DNA from: CAYZHM01 sp964478225
Lineage (GTDB): Bacteria > Pseudomonadota > Alphaproteobacteria > Micavibrionales > Micavibrionaceae
Assembly: GCA_964478225.1 (NCBI GenBank)
Contig: CAYZHM010000008.1
Coordinates: 1-64,000, forward strand
Direction of reading: 5' to 3'
DNA: 64,000 nucleotides
Under the pieces are notes generated by a model. The model had not been told where the DNA came from. It saw nothing but the letters and a program-made list of their open reading frames with translations, and did not search any database. Shown here piece after piece: positions 53,213 to 62,462 of this stretch (positions within the stretch are counted from its first letter, which is position 1; every line of letters begins with the position of its first letter). Position numbers and translations under genes: made by a program.

Positions 53213-55738
53213 CTAGTTTGTCGTCGGTTTGCAATAGCATGAATATATCTGGTTGCCACCGCGCTGGAAGCAGTTCTTTTTAAGCAAGTCGCTTTTATTC
53301 TTTCGCTCGCCGCACGAACATCCAGCTTTATTTCTGTCTCCAACAAAGATCGCTCCTGGTCCAGGGAATTTAGATCCTCCTAGAGAGTTCGTACCAAGCT
53401 GCTCCCAGACATAGTCAACATCATCACACCGGCCAATCACTTTGTCAGGGTGATTCTCGTCAATATTAGGCTCAATTGTACATGTCGCCTTATTGGCGCG
53501 GTAGTAATCAACATTTTCCGTATATGTCATACATTCCTGCTCTTTTGCGCTGGCGTCTGTCCAACATTTGGGTGGCGTACGTTGGGGAACATCTTTCAAA
53601 CCGCACTCGCAAGCGCCGCCCTTACCAATATCAACCCAGCCGCAGGTTGCAGAGTTCCATTCTTGCAGTGCATAGGGTTTGTTGCCTTCTACAGGATTGT
53701 ATCCGGGCTTGTTGTTCGGCGCGCCTAAGTAATCACAAGTTTTGGTTTGTTTTCTACACGTGCCGGAATATTGGCTTGTGCCTGCCGCGCAAGCAAAGGT
53801 ATCAGCTGTAGCCGGCGGCGCACACTTACACTGTGTTGATAAGTCACTTGGGATCTCGTTCCTCGGTGTCGTGCTCAATGTCGGTGTCGTGGAGGGTAAT
53901 CCTGTGTCCGGATCAATTTTATAGACACACTCATAGATCTCGTTATAGGTGAACGTCCCATCAAAATATTTGCCAACATCGGTGCCAAAAATGGCTTGGG
54001 CATCAACGCAATTTGCGTTTTTCTGGACCACTCGTGGGTCACATCCGCAGGCCAGTGGTGTATCAGGAATGTCGATAACTTCAGTCTTGATATCTTGCCC
54101 TCCTCCACACAAAGTCGTTGTGGTCGTTTTGGTTTGTTTACCCGGGGCGCAAGCGACATCAATGTCTATAAAAGGCGTGAAACTGCACAAGGAGGCCGTT
54201 TGTTCGGGTGTAAGAGGGTTTATAGCTCTCCATGTTCCCCCGGTACATTCCCATGTTTCTTTATAACAGCCCTGCCCGCCTGGCGTGCCAACGGTGGGGC
54301 TTGACCAGGACAAGTTGTTTCCTAAGCCAGGACGATCAAAATCGGAACCGCCGCAAGGGTTTGGTATGGGGCCGCCGGGGCAACTGCCCGTCGGTATGTC
54401 TATACATTTAATATTACCGTTTTGTTCAAACCCTATGAAAACTTGGCCTACGCCGCATTTAACTTCCAGCTGCGCAAGAGAGATACATTTAGGACCTGTA
54501 GCTTCAATCCCAACCATGAATTCGTCATCCGGGCATTTCATGCCCCCTCTATCTTCTGGGTCAATAATGGATGTATCTAAAGGATCTCCTGCAAGCACTT
54601 TTACATCAAAACAATTGGCTCCGTTTTCATCACAAATTTCGTCAACAAAAACTGTCCCATCGTCAGGCTCTGGTCCCTCAGCCCGGATAGCATCCTCTCC
54701 GGCGGTCCACACATTTGCGGCATCAGTTGCTGAAGGTCTTGCAGTCACCTCAAGCTCTACCTTTGGATTTTTTGTTCCAACACCGGCCGGGCCTGCGGCC
54801 AGATCAATAATATCCTCTGTATTCGGAATCTTGGCCCACGTGGGAACTTCATTGCCTGCAAAATACATAATGACGTCATCAAAGTAATTCGGATCGTCTA
54901 CATCGCTTTTGAACGCAGAAACAAACACTGCATTCTGATTAACTGGCGGAAAATCGCAATTTTCAGTTTCAGCATTGGCCTTGCAAGGCTCAACGACAAT
55001 ACCGTTTTGGTTGATGGCGCCCGCTTCATCTTCACCCAAGCTAAGAACAAGGAAAGCAACAGAGTCATTTGGTGTAACCAAGGATGTCGGCGGCGTCGTT
55101 GTCGGATCTTCTACAGAAATGCTGCCTTTTTGAATATTCATGGTGCGTTCATCTGTCATTGTTTTGGTGACGGCGTATAGCAAGCGGTTGCCATATCCAT
55201 CAATCGCTTGTTTTTCCTGCATTTGCAGTTCTCTAAAGGGCAGTGCCCCAACAATGACGCGTCTTTGGTCTCCGGTCACACCGGTCGTGGGGTCATTACT
55301 TCTTTTGGATTGCAGCACACATATTCCATCAGTGCAGTTTCCAAAATCATATTCAGGAATGGTGGTGCCTAAAGGAACAGTTGAACCACTTGGCGGATCG
55401 GTGATAGTGCACGCGATTGGGTGAGGCCGGCCGTAAAGAGTTTTTGCAGTAGAGCCTGCGGGTCTCGCAACGGTATCATTCTCCCCAACGGTTCTGCTGT
55501 AGGTTATAGGCGCCGGACAAGGAAGATCGCCATTGGCTTGCAAGTAAAGCTGCAAGCGGTTCATGGCATCGTTCACATTGACGTAGGTTGTTTCAATTCT
55601 TTTTTCCTTCTCGTATTGATTATACAGGACAAAAAGCGGCGCTATGAAAACGCCGAGTATGATCAACGAGATCGCGATTTCTACTAAGGTGAACCCCTTA
55701 CAACTTCCTCTGAAGTTTAGTGGTGTCTGATGCTTCAT
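53213..55738 (-). CDS. Large prepilin-like protein with Cys-rich C-terminal half
   Basis: An 841-residue protein. The leader ends CKG and is followed by FTLVEIAISLIILGVFIAP, almost the same as in the 953-3382 protein, so it is a processed prepilin-type protein. Shared modules follow: LPCPAPI, VIVGALPFRELQMQEK, GYGNRLLYAV, a LEVTA segment and ICDENGANCF. The C-terminal 400 residues carry dozens of Cys in C-x-C and C-x-x-C spacings, which suggests disulfide-rich extracellular domains. AGGAG lies seven bases before the ATG. It is the third gene of the leftward cassette and the counterpart of the last gene in the left cassette. Function: possible adhesin or minor pilin. Confidence 0.87.
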   Translation of the reverse strand: MKHQTPLNFRGSCKGFTLVEIAISLIILGVFIAPLFVLYNQYEKEKRIETTYVNVNDAMNRLQLYLQANGDLPCPAPITYSRTVGENDTVARPAGSTAKTLYGRPHPIACTITDPPSGSTVPLGTTIPEYDFGNCTDGICVLQSKRSNDPTTGVTGDQRRVIVGALPFRELQMQEKQAIDGYGNRLLYAVTKTMTDERTMNIQKGSISVEDPTTTPPTSLVTPNDSVAFLVLSLGEDEAGAINQNGIVVEPCKANAETENCDFPPVNQNAVFVSAFKSDVDDPNYFDDVIMYFAGNEVPTWAKIPNTEDIIDLAAGPAGVGTKNPKVELEVTARPSATDAANVWTAGEDAIRAEGPEPDDGTVFVDEICDENGANCFDVKVLAGDPLDTSIIDPEDRGGMKCPDDEFMVGIEATGPKCISLAQLEVKCGVGQVFIGFEQNGNIKCIDIPTGSCPGGPIPNPCGGSDFDRPGLGNNLSWSSPTVGTPGGQGCYKETWECTGGTWRAINPLTPEQTASLCSFTPFIDIDVACAPGKQTKTTTTTLCGGGQDIKTEVIDIPDTPLACGCDPRVVQKNANCVDAQAIFGTDVGKYFDGTFTYNEIYECVYKIDPDTGLPSTTPTLSTTPRNEIPSDLSTQCKCAPPATADTFACAAGTSQYSGTCRKQTKTCDYLGAPNNKPGYNPVEGNKPYALQEWNSATCGWVDIGKGGACECGLKDVPQRTPPKCWTDASAKEQECMTYTENVDYYRANKATCTIEPNIDENHPDKVIGRCDDVDYVWEQLGTNSLGGSKFPGPGAIFVGDRNKAGCSCGERKNKSDLLKKNCFQRGGNQIYSCYCKPTTN

Positions 55739-55758
55739 AAGAGTTCTCCTATATATCC

Positions 55759-57135
55759 TTAATTACATTCATTCCCATTTGAACAAAGAATAGTACCATC
55801 ACCCTTCATTCCATTGATAAATTCTCCGGCAGGACAACTGCAATTGAGAGGTGCGGGCGGGAATTGAAACGTCTTACATATGGCTTCTGTTTTGAAAGAA
55901 GGAGGATTTCCTGCCTGTTTTATTGTTTTAAAGCCAACCATTACTTCTCCCGGTATACATTTCATAGCAGGGAGATTGCCGGTGAAAGCAGATATTTCAA
56001 AGCACCATGTGGGGTCGTCCAATGTCCCGTTGGCAACATTTGTTTTTGCCTCGCAAATTCTCTTGGCGCGGAGATTTGTATTTCCACGCAGAACAGCTGT
56101 TTCACCTGGGGGAGACACAATATGCAGCTTCTCGTCCGGGAGCTTCCCAGATTCCGGTGTTCCTACAAAAATATTACCTAAGGTGCTGTTTTTAATGCTT
56201 CCAGGCTTTGCTAACCAGTCGGAAGGATCGGACGGATTCCGATAAGTTAAATCTACCCAAATAGAATTATCAATGTTGCGGGTAAAAAGGACATAATCAT
56301 CATAATAATCTCCATTCGCTGCTACAGAATATCCCAACGCTTGGACAAAAGACCCGTCAGCATCGCAGTTATCACTATCCATTGCCGTTCCGCAGGGTGA
56401 TATGAGTTTTCCTGCCGAAGAAAACGCTCCGTTGGCGTCTGAGCCGTGTGAAATAATCACATGATGTCCATTGTTATTAATTCCCGCCGTCGGTTTTCCT
56501 GTTTCATCAAGGGCGGTTATTACACCGTTACTAAGTTCTTCTTTTTTCCCTAAAACCCCGCCGCCTGTTAGCGAGGCACTTACCGCATATGTAAGCTTAT
56601 TACCCCACCCATCTAAGGTCTTCTCATAAGCCAAATCATCGACCCGAACCTCCACTTCAGCTCCTTGCGCATCCACTTCATCGCGGATAGTTTTGATAGG
56701 AATGCCTCCAATGAGAATAAGATCGTCAGAGCTATCGCCTGCGCTTACGTTCCCAGAAGAATCAAAGTCGTTCTTACTGTTTGTATCTCGATTTCCTCTG
56801 ACAACACAAAACCCAATAGTTTGATCACAAGTTCCAACTGGCACAGCAGCCACAATCGCTTGAACGTTACAACCAAGGAATTCAAGTCCAAAATTGGCAT
56901 CCGATATACTAACTCCCAATGGAGCCGGACAAGGATATCTGTCTTTAATCAAACTGATATTTTCTCCAGAGAGCTCTATGTTCGAGAGTGTTTTAGCGAT
57001 GATTACTTTTCTGCGGTATTGGTCATAAATAGTAATGATGGCCACCAGCATTAATGAGCTGATGATAAAAACAAAAACCATCTCCAAAAGAGTGAACCCC
57101 TTTTGATCTTTATTTTTATGGGAGTGAGCAAACAA
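55759..57135 (-). CDS. Prepilin-like modular protein (middle gene of cassette)
   Basis: A 458-residue protein with a prepilin signature: DQKG followed by FTLLEMVFVFIISSLMLV. The start is a TTG at 57135, supported by a strong GGAGG five bases upstream, and there is no Met between it and the cleavage site. Modules: YPCPAPLG, GGIPIKTIRDE, TLDGWGNKLTYAV, HHVIISHGSDANGAF, PCGTAMDSDNCD, DDYVLF and a Cys-rich tail (CSCPAGEF, ILCSNGNEC). It overlaps the upstream gene by twenty bases. It is the closest paralogue of the partial gene at the left edge. Confidence 0.87.
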   Translation of the reverse strand: MFAHSHKNKDQKGFTLLEMVFVFIISSLMLVAIITIYDQYRRKVIIAKTLSNIELSGENISLIKDRYPCPAPLGVSISDANFGLEFLGCNVQAIVAAVPVGTCDQTIGFCVVRGNRDTNSKNDFDSSGNVSAGDSSDDLILIGGIPIKTIRDEVDAQGAEVEVRVDDLAYEKTLDGWGNKLTYAVSASLTGGGVLGKKEELSNGVITALDETGKPTAGINNNGHHVIISHGSDANGAFSSAGKLISPCGTAMDSDNCDADGSFVQALGYSVAANGDYYDDYVLFTRNIDNSIWVDLTYRNPSDPSDWLAKPGSIKNSTLGNIFVGTPESGKLPDEKLHIVSPPGETAVLRGNTNLRAKRICEAKTNVANGTLDDPTWCFEISAFTGNLPAMKCIPGEVMVGFKTIKQAGNPPSFKTEAICKTFQFPPAPLNCSCPAGEFINGMKGDGTILCSNGNECN

Positions 57136-58447
57136 TGTGACCTCCGCTAATCCCCGAGGGATATTTTCCGGTTACCGATGTATTACAAGCTGTCGACATG
57201 CCATTGAACATACTTTGCGTATTTGAATCTTCGCTGTTGATTTGATCTGAGCAGTCCTCGTCAGCGTTAACTATACCTAGCATAGGTTTGGTGCCGCAAG
57301 AAACTCCGCCTCCCGGTTTGTCTGCATCTTCGGATAAGGGTGTGTCTGTTATCACAGCGGGAGATAATACGCCTGGGCCAAACTGATGGGATTTTTTAGA
57401 TTGATCCAGATCATAGCCATTGGGATTACCGGGTTCTACACAATCATCTAAAGAACACAGTCTATGAATTTCTAGTCTCTCAGCAAGAATATTGCCAACA
57501 ACAGTCAATTTTGCGAGAGGAAGAGTTCCATCTTCTTCATCGCTCATCAACACAAAGTTGCCTTCTCCAAGCCCACTGAAAATATCGCGTCCATCAACGC
57601 TTCTTCGCCATCTGTTTCCTTCAACATTGTCGCTATAGACAATCCGATCGTCAAAATAGCGCGGACCTGAAGCCATAGAAATTTGTTCTAGCCAAACATC
57701 ATCCTTCTCTTCGGGAGTTCCTTTATCATCTTCGTGATAGTTATTGCTGAAAATGGCGTCACTGTTATCGCAGTTCACAGTCTCATCAAGCCCTGTCTGA
57801 CACGGAGAGATCAATTTTCCATCAATTGAAAAGGCGCCAGCATTATTCTCCCCATGGCTAAGGATGACATAGTGCACATTCTTGTCTATATCTTCATCCA
57901 GGGTTCCAGCCTCTTTATTGACCTGAATAACTCCATATCGATCATCAAATGACGGCTTGGTCATACTTTCACTGATCGCATAAGTAAACTTACCACCGTA
58001 AGGACTGATAATGAAGAAAGTGGGAAGGCCAAGATCGGCAAAAGGAATATCGCCGATAAAGACGCGGGCGTTTGTTGAAGGATTAAGGGATCCGCTGCCG
58101 TCGGGATCACGCGCGCCGTTAACAATACAAGGGCCGGGATCACCACTGCTGTCTCCAGTGCAATTCAAGGTAGGTAATTTTTCGTGTCCAAACTCCGGAT
58201 CTCCAAATGTGATATCACGCTTCGCCGGATAGGGATAACGCCCATTTCTTTCAACAAACCTTAAAAGAGCATTTTCAATGATTTGTTGGTTTCCCTGAAC
58301 TTTGTGATAATCCATTCTTTTTTTATGAAGGTCGATGATGTGGAGAAGTGGAATCAGTAATAATCCAATAATGAGAAACAATATCGTTACCTCTATCAAA
58401 GTCAGCCCGCGCTGATTTATTTTGGAATTATCTAAAATTTTACACAT
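57116..58447 (-). CDS. Prepilin-like modular protein (first gene of cassette)
   Basis: A 443-residue protein beginning MCKILDNSKINQRG followed by LTLIEVTILFLIIGLLLIP, a prepilin-type helix with Leu instead of Phe after the cleavage Gly. Modules in order: YPYPAKRD, IGDIPFADLGL, YGGKFTYAISESM, VHYVILSHGENNAGAF, SPCQTGLDETVNCD, DDRIVYSD, a short LTVVGN segment and a Cys-containing tail. It shares the family layout with the four other prepilin-like proteins in the window. It is the promoter-proximal gene of the leftward cassette. Confidence 0.85.
   Translation of the reverse strand: MCKILDNSKINQRGLTLIEVTILFLIIGLLLIPLLHIIDLHKKRMDYHKVQGNQQIIENALLRFVERNGRYPYPAKRDITFGDPEFGHEKLPTLNCTGDSSGDPGPCIVNGARDPDGSGSLNPSTNARVFIGDIPFADLGLPTFFIISPYGGKFTYAISESMTKPSFDDRYGVIQVNKEAGTLDEDIDKNVHYVILSHGENNAGAFSIDGKLISPCQTGLDETVNCDNSDAIFSNNYHEDDKGTPEEKDDVWLEQISMASGPRYFDDRIVYSDNVEGNRWRRSVDGRDIFSGLGEGNFVLMSDEEDGTLPLAKLTVVGNILAERLEIHRLCSLDDCVEPGNPNGYDLDQSKKSHQFGPGVLSPAVITDTPLSEDADKPGGGVSCGTKPMLGIVNADEDCSDQINSEDSNTQSMFNGMSTACNTSVTGKYPSGISGGHIVCSLP
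57141..57145 (-). promoter_or_regulatory. GGAGG ribosome binding site that fixes a TTG start
   Basis: On the minus strand GGAGG is followed by TCACA and then TTG, which starts the middle prepilin-like gene inside the end of the upstream gene. The spacing of five bases is normal and no ATG or GTG is available before the prepilin cleavage site. Confidence 0.7.
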
Positions 58448-58589
58448 ATTATATATTAATACGTAAAATGATAAGGAAACGTTAATTTGTGAAGGGATAC
58501 TGGGAGTTACGGCAGCATGAATTTGAGCAGAGCTTCGATCTTCCAGTCTATCAAACTTATGGGGTTCTCGCTACGAAAGATTGTAATTT

Positions 58590-59930
58590 CTAAACGATCA
58601 ACATACCGTCTGTGACCATATCTTCGGGATTGGAAGAGAAGAAATTGCGAGAATTGGTGAGGACGAGGATGTTTTGCATTGCAGCATTGCCCCCTGCCCC
58701 ATCCGCATCCACGGCGATTGTGACTTCATTCTTGTTAAAGTCCCATTTCACCTGAATGAAGTCTCTTATTGAATTTGTTAAATGATCATAGGAGCTTAGA
58801 ACGTCTGATAAATCTATTTTATCACCCTCCGCAGGATCGAAATAATCAATTGTGTCTACAAATCCAAAGGTGGTTGCTTTCTCATAGACGAATGTGTCTG
58901 CTCCGCTGCCGCCATTCAGCAAATCATTGCCTTTTCCGCCTACTAGAATATCATTACCGGCATCTCCATAAAGTTTGTCATTTCCCGAGTAACCATAGAT
59001 GCGGTCACTGTCATTTCCTCCGCCGAGAGTGTCACTGCTGGAGGCGCCGTGAATGACATCGTTGCCCGCATAGGCCTGTACGACTTGCTTTGCAAGGGTT
59101 GTGGTTTCGCTGTACTGTGCTGGCTGCCCAAAGGCGTTTTTGATCAGCAAAAGATCTGTTCCATCGACAATGCCATCACCGTTGGTGTCGGCGAAATTAG
59201 GACCGGTTTTGCCAAAATTACGCTGCCAAGATAAAAAATCTGCCCCGTCAACACGGCCGTCTTGCGTGGCATCTGCGGCCGGCGTCATGCGCCCAAGCAT
59301 GATGTTATCATCGGTTTCTTTGCCGTAGACAACATTAACTCCGCCGAGCGTAAAGGCGGCTTCGCCCGTCGCGTATTTCTGTTCATCGGCTATAACCAGC
59401 TTAACAGCCTTTTCAATAACAGTGGATTCAGTTACTGGGATCCCGCTGCCGCCCCCGCCCGCAGCGAATGATCCTTCCTGAACTTGTTGCTGTTGTTGCT
59501 GTTGTTGAACCTGCGTTTGAGTTTCAGCAGGCAAGGAGACACCTGCTTCATTCATAATATTAACAAACCATCCTATATCATTGAAATCAATTGATCCATC
59601 AGGGCTACCGTGGACATTCGGAGAGACTGAATATTTGGTTTGATAAGCTTGAGCATCAAGGAGTCCAAGTGCAAAAGCGTCAACATCACCAATATCGAGA
59701 TGACCGTTTCTGTTCATGTCTCCGGCGAGAACGGGTGCAGCAAATTGTGCAACAACTTGTTGGGGAGTTTCAATCGTTTTAGAGCTCACCATCACAAAAT
59801 TGGGCTGAAAGACAAAAGCACTTTCGTGGACTTCAGATATGTTTTTGTCCAAATCGTCAGGCTTGAGTGAACTGGTGTCATTACCCAAGGCGGCGCTGGA
59901 AAAGACTTGAGATAGCTCCGAAAAAGACAT
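58590..59930 (-). CDS. RTX protein with dockerin-like calcium repeats
   Basis: A 446-residue acidic protein. Four EF-hand-like dockerin segments are seen: DMNRNGHLDIGDVDAFALG, a SPDGSIDFNDIGWF segment, DATQDGRVDGADFLSW and DTNGDGIVDGTDLLLI. Between them is a Gln-rich linker. RTX repeats follow at about 320-365 (GYSGNDKLYGDAGND, GGKGNDLLNGGSG), and the C-terminus (IDLSDVLSSYD, VDADGAGG, final MLIV) is a type I secretion signal like that of the 51813-53153 protein. Both repeat types bind calcium. ATG 59930 is used; a GTG at 59942 is possible. It may anchor or cross-link other surface proteins if a cohesin partner exists; none was found here. Confidence 0.85.
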   Translation of the reverse strand: MSFSELSQVFSSAALGNDTSSLKPDDLDKNISEVHESAFVFQPNFVMVSSKTIETPQQVVAQFAAPVLAGDMNRNGHLDIGDVDAFALGLLDAQAYQTKYSVSPNVHGSPDGSIDFNDIGWFVNIMNEAGVSLPAETQTQVQQQQQQQQVQEGSFAAGGGGSGIPVTESTVIEKAVKLVIADEQKYATGEAAFTLGGVNVVYGKETDDNIMLGRMTPAADATQDGRVDGADFLSWQRNFGKTGPNFADTNGDGIVDGTDLLLIKNAFGQPAQYSETTTLAKQVVQAYAGNDVIHGASSSDTLGGGNDSDRIYGYSGNDKLYGDAGNDILVGGKGNDLLNGGSGADTFVYEKATTFGFVDTIDYFDPAEGDKIDLSDVLSSYDHLTNSIRDFIQVKWDFNKNEVTIAVDADGAGGNAAMQNILVLTNSRNFFSSNPEDMVTDGMLIV

Positions 59931-60176
59931 ATTTACACCCACTCTTTGAATTCTATAAAATTACGCTTATTCTTTCATACTATAGAATAAGAATTAAAAT
60001 TATGTAAATTTTCTTAAAATTTTAACTAAACTGATTGATTTTGCAAGGCATTGATATCAATAAATATTTTCCATAAAATCTCCTTTTTGTATGTACGAAC
60101 GAAGCGGGAAGAGGGTGTCTTGCTATCTCTTCCTTTCTCGCTTAAAAACAGCTTTTGAATTGAAAAGACCATAAAA
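59931..60176. other. Divergent AT-rich intergenic region
   Basis: About 245 bases between the dockerin-RTX gene (leftward) and the epimerase (rightward). It is AT-rich and must contain promoters for both, but no pair of -35/-10 boxes stands out. No gene was seen. Confidence 0.4.
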
Positions 60177-61172
60177 ATGACCAAAGACCCCATACTTGTG
60201 ACCGGCGCAGCAGGATTTATAGGATTTCATACAGCCATTGCCCTTTTGCAACGTGGCGAAACAGTCGTTGGGATTGATAATTTAAATGAATATTATGATG
60301 TAACTCTTAAGCAAGCGAGGCTGCAAGAGCTTGATAATTTTGAGAATTTCAGCTTTGTAAAGGTTGATATTTCGGATAAATCTGCGATGGAAAAATTTTG
60401 GGCAGAAAAAGGACCTTTCATCCGGGTCGTGCACTTGGCTGCGCAAGCTGGGGTCAGGTATTCCATTCAAGATCCTTACACTTATATAACCAGCAACTGT
60501 TTGGGGCACCTTACCGTTATGGAGATGTGCCGCCACACAGACAATTTTGAGCATTTGGTGTATGCAAGCTCATCTTCCGTGTATGGAGGTAACACCAAAC
60601 TCCCCTTCTCTGTTGATGACGAGGTCAATCTTCCCATTTCTTTATATGCAGCAACCAAGCGAAGCGATGAGTTGATGAGCCAGTCATACAGCCATCTTTA
60701 TGGCATTCCTCAGACGGGCCTGCGCTTCTTCACGGTATACGGGCCATGGGGAAGGCCGGATATGGCTCTTTTCATCTTTACGCGCAATATCAGCGAAGGG
60801 CGCCCCATTGAAGTCTATAATAATGGTCATATGAAGCGTGATTTCACCTATGTTGACGATATTGTTAGTGGTGTCGTTGCAACCCTTGATAATCCTCCGC
60901 TGAAAACTCAGACTGAGGCGCCGCACAGGGTTCTGAATATCGGAAATACGCGCAGTGAGAACTTAATGGATTTCATCGATTTGATAGAAAAAGAAGTTGG
61001 ACGCAAAGCGGAGATAACTTTCAAAGACATGCAACCAGGAGATGTTAAGGAGACGTACGCAGACGTCTTGAAAACGACAGACGTGACTGGTTATAAACCA
61101 AAAACGCCTATTTCAGAGGGTGTTCCGCGCTTTGTGAGATGGTATAAGGAATATTACAAAATAGCGTCATAG
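60177..61172 (+). CDS. UDP-glucuronate 4-epimerase
   Basis: A 331-residue short-chain NAD-dependent epimerase. GAAGFIG (10-16) is the NAD-binding loop, Tyr157 and Lys161 in SLYAATKRSDE are the catalytic pair, and DNLNEYYDVTLKQARL is characteristic of UDP-glucuronate epimerases rather than GalE. It converts UDP-glucuronate to UDP-galacturonate, a precursor for acidic polysaccharide. Uronic acids are also substrates for AsnB-like amidotransferases of glycan loci, which links this gene to the four AsnB copies. Confidence 0.88.
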   Translation: MTKDPILVTGAAGFIGFHTAIALLQRGETVVGIDNLNEYYDVTLKQARLQELDNFENFSFVKVDISDKSAMEKFWAEKGPFIRVVHLAAQAGVRYSIQDPYTYITSNCLGHLTVMEMCRHTDNFEHLVYASSSSVYGGNTKLPFSVDDEVNLPISLYAATKRSDELMSQSYSHLYGIPQTGLRFFTVYGPWGRPDMALFIFTRNISEGRPIEVYNNGHMKRDFTYVDDIVSGVVATLDNPPLKTQTEAPHRVLNIGNTRSENLMDFIDLIEKEVGRKAEITFKDMQPGDVKETYADVLKTTDVTGYKPKTPISEGVPRFVRWYKEYYKIAS

Positions 61173-61199
61173 GTGGTTCACCTGACCTTTGGTGATCCG

Positions 61200-62462
61200 T
61201 TATTCTCGGAACGCATTGGCTTCAATTTGGCGGAATGGCTTCAATATGTAGTCAATAATCTTGCGTTTTCCGGTCATGATGCTTATTTGCGCCGTCATGC
61301 CTGGGAAGACTGGTTTATCTTTTGCGACGTACGTGTTCTCCAATGAGACTTTGACCTGATAGTATTCGTGGCCATTTTCTTCTTTAAAGCTATCAGGGCT
61401 GATGGAGATCAGTTCCCCTTCAACGCCGCCAAAAACCGTAAAATCATAGGCTGTGATTTTGACCTGAACAGGCAAACCAGGCCATATTTTACCCCGATCA
61501 TCCGTAGATATTTTTGCCTCAACAATCAAAGAGTCATCGAGCGGGATAATTTCCGCCAAAGGTGCGCCAGGGCGAACTACGCCGCCGATTGTATTCATAT
61601 AAAGCTTTTTAACTACGCCTTTGATAGGAGAGTTTATCGCAGCGCGATCAACCACATCGTTGGAACTTTTAATTCTTTCTACAAGCTGTTGAAGTTGAAC
61701 ATTTTTATCGCTTAATTCCTCCCCGATCTTTGCTTTTATTCCTTCTTTCGCTTCACGAATTTCGTTCACTGCTTCAGAAAGTTCAGCTTTTATGATTGGA
61801 ATTTGTTTTTGCAGCTGCGCAATGCGCGTATTAAAACTCTGAACCACGCTTTGGCTCTCAAGATATTTGCTCTCGGAAATAGCGCCAGATGTCTTTAGGC
61901 GGCGATTAATTTCCAGCTGGTTTTTGGCTGTTTTTTGTTCCGCCAAAACGTTTTGAAGCTGTGTTTGTAGATCATCAAGTTTGTATGTCTTCTGATTTTT
62001 GCGCTCCTCAAGAATGCTGATTTGTTGACCAAACTGGGCTTGTCTTGTTTGAAAAAGTTGCTGCTGATTGGCGGATATTTGGGGCGCTCGTTTAAGCATA
62101 TCATCGCTAATCTCAAAAAATTCTTTGCCATTGTACTCCGCCGACAGACGCTCCAACTCTATCTGCGTAGCTAAAATTTTAATTTGAATCTCTTGCAAAT
62201 CAGAATCGGCATCCTGATTACGGATAATGAACATCGTATCTCCCGGCTCAACATTCTGGCCTTCACGAACAAGGATTTCCGATATAATTCCGCCCTCAAG
62301 ATGCTGCACTGTCTTATTTTCGCTGGCCGGGATAACACGGCCTGCCCCCCTCACCTGCTGGTCAATGTCGCTGTTTGCTGCCCACAGAAAGAATAAGACA
62401 AGGGCTATCGCACTCAAAAAAAGGACAAGGCGATAGCGCGGTTTTCGCTCGTCGTCGATCAT
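61200..62462 (-). CDS. Type I secretion membrane fusion protein (HlyD family)
   Basis: A 420-residue periplasmic adaptor. A single N-terminal membrane helix (LVLFLSAIALVLFFLWAA) is followed by the biotinyl-lipoyl-like segment GGIISEILVREGQNVEPGD, a long coiled coil (about residues 100-270), and a beta-barrel with GGVVRPGAPLAEIIP. The C-terminal PGMTAQISIMTGKR is a family signature. It links the inner-membrane ABC protein with an outer-membrane TolC-like channel. Its start overlaps the ABC stop by four bases. The RTX proteins nearby are the probable substrates. Confidence 0.93.
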   Translation of the reverse strand: MIDDERKPRYRLVLFLSAIALVLFFLWAANSDIDQQVRGAGRVIPASENKTVQHLEGGIISEILVREGQNVEPGDTMFIIRNQDADSDLQEIQIKILATQIELERLSAEYNGKEFFEISDDMLKRAPQISANQQQLFQTRQAQFGQQISILEERKNQKTYKLDDLQTQLQNVLAEQKTAKNQLEINRRLKTSGAISESKYLESQSVVQSFNTRIAQLQKQIPIIKAELSEAVNEIREAKEGIKAKIGEELSDKNVQLQQLVERIKSSNDVVDRAAINSPIKGVVKKLYMNTIGGVVRPGAPLAEIIPLDDSLIVEAKISTDDRGKIWPGLPVQVKITAYDFTVFGGVEGELISISPDSFKEENGHEYYQVKVSLENTYVAKDKPVFPGMTAQISIMTGKRKIIDYILKPFRQIEANAFRE

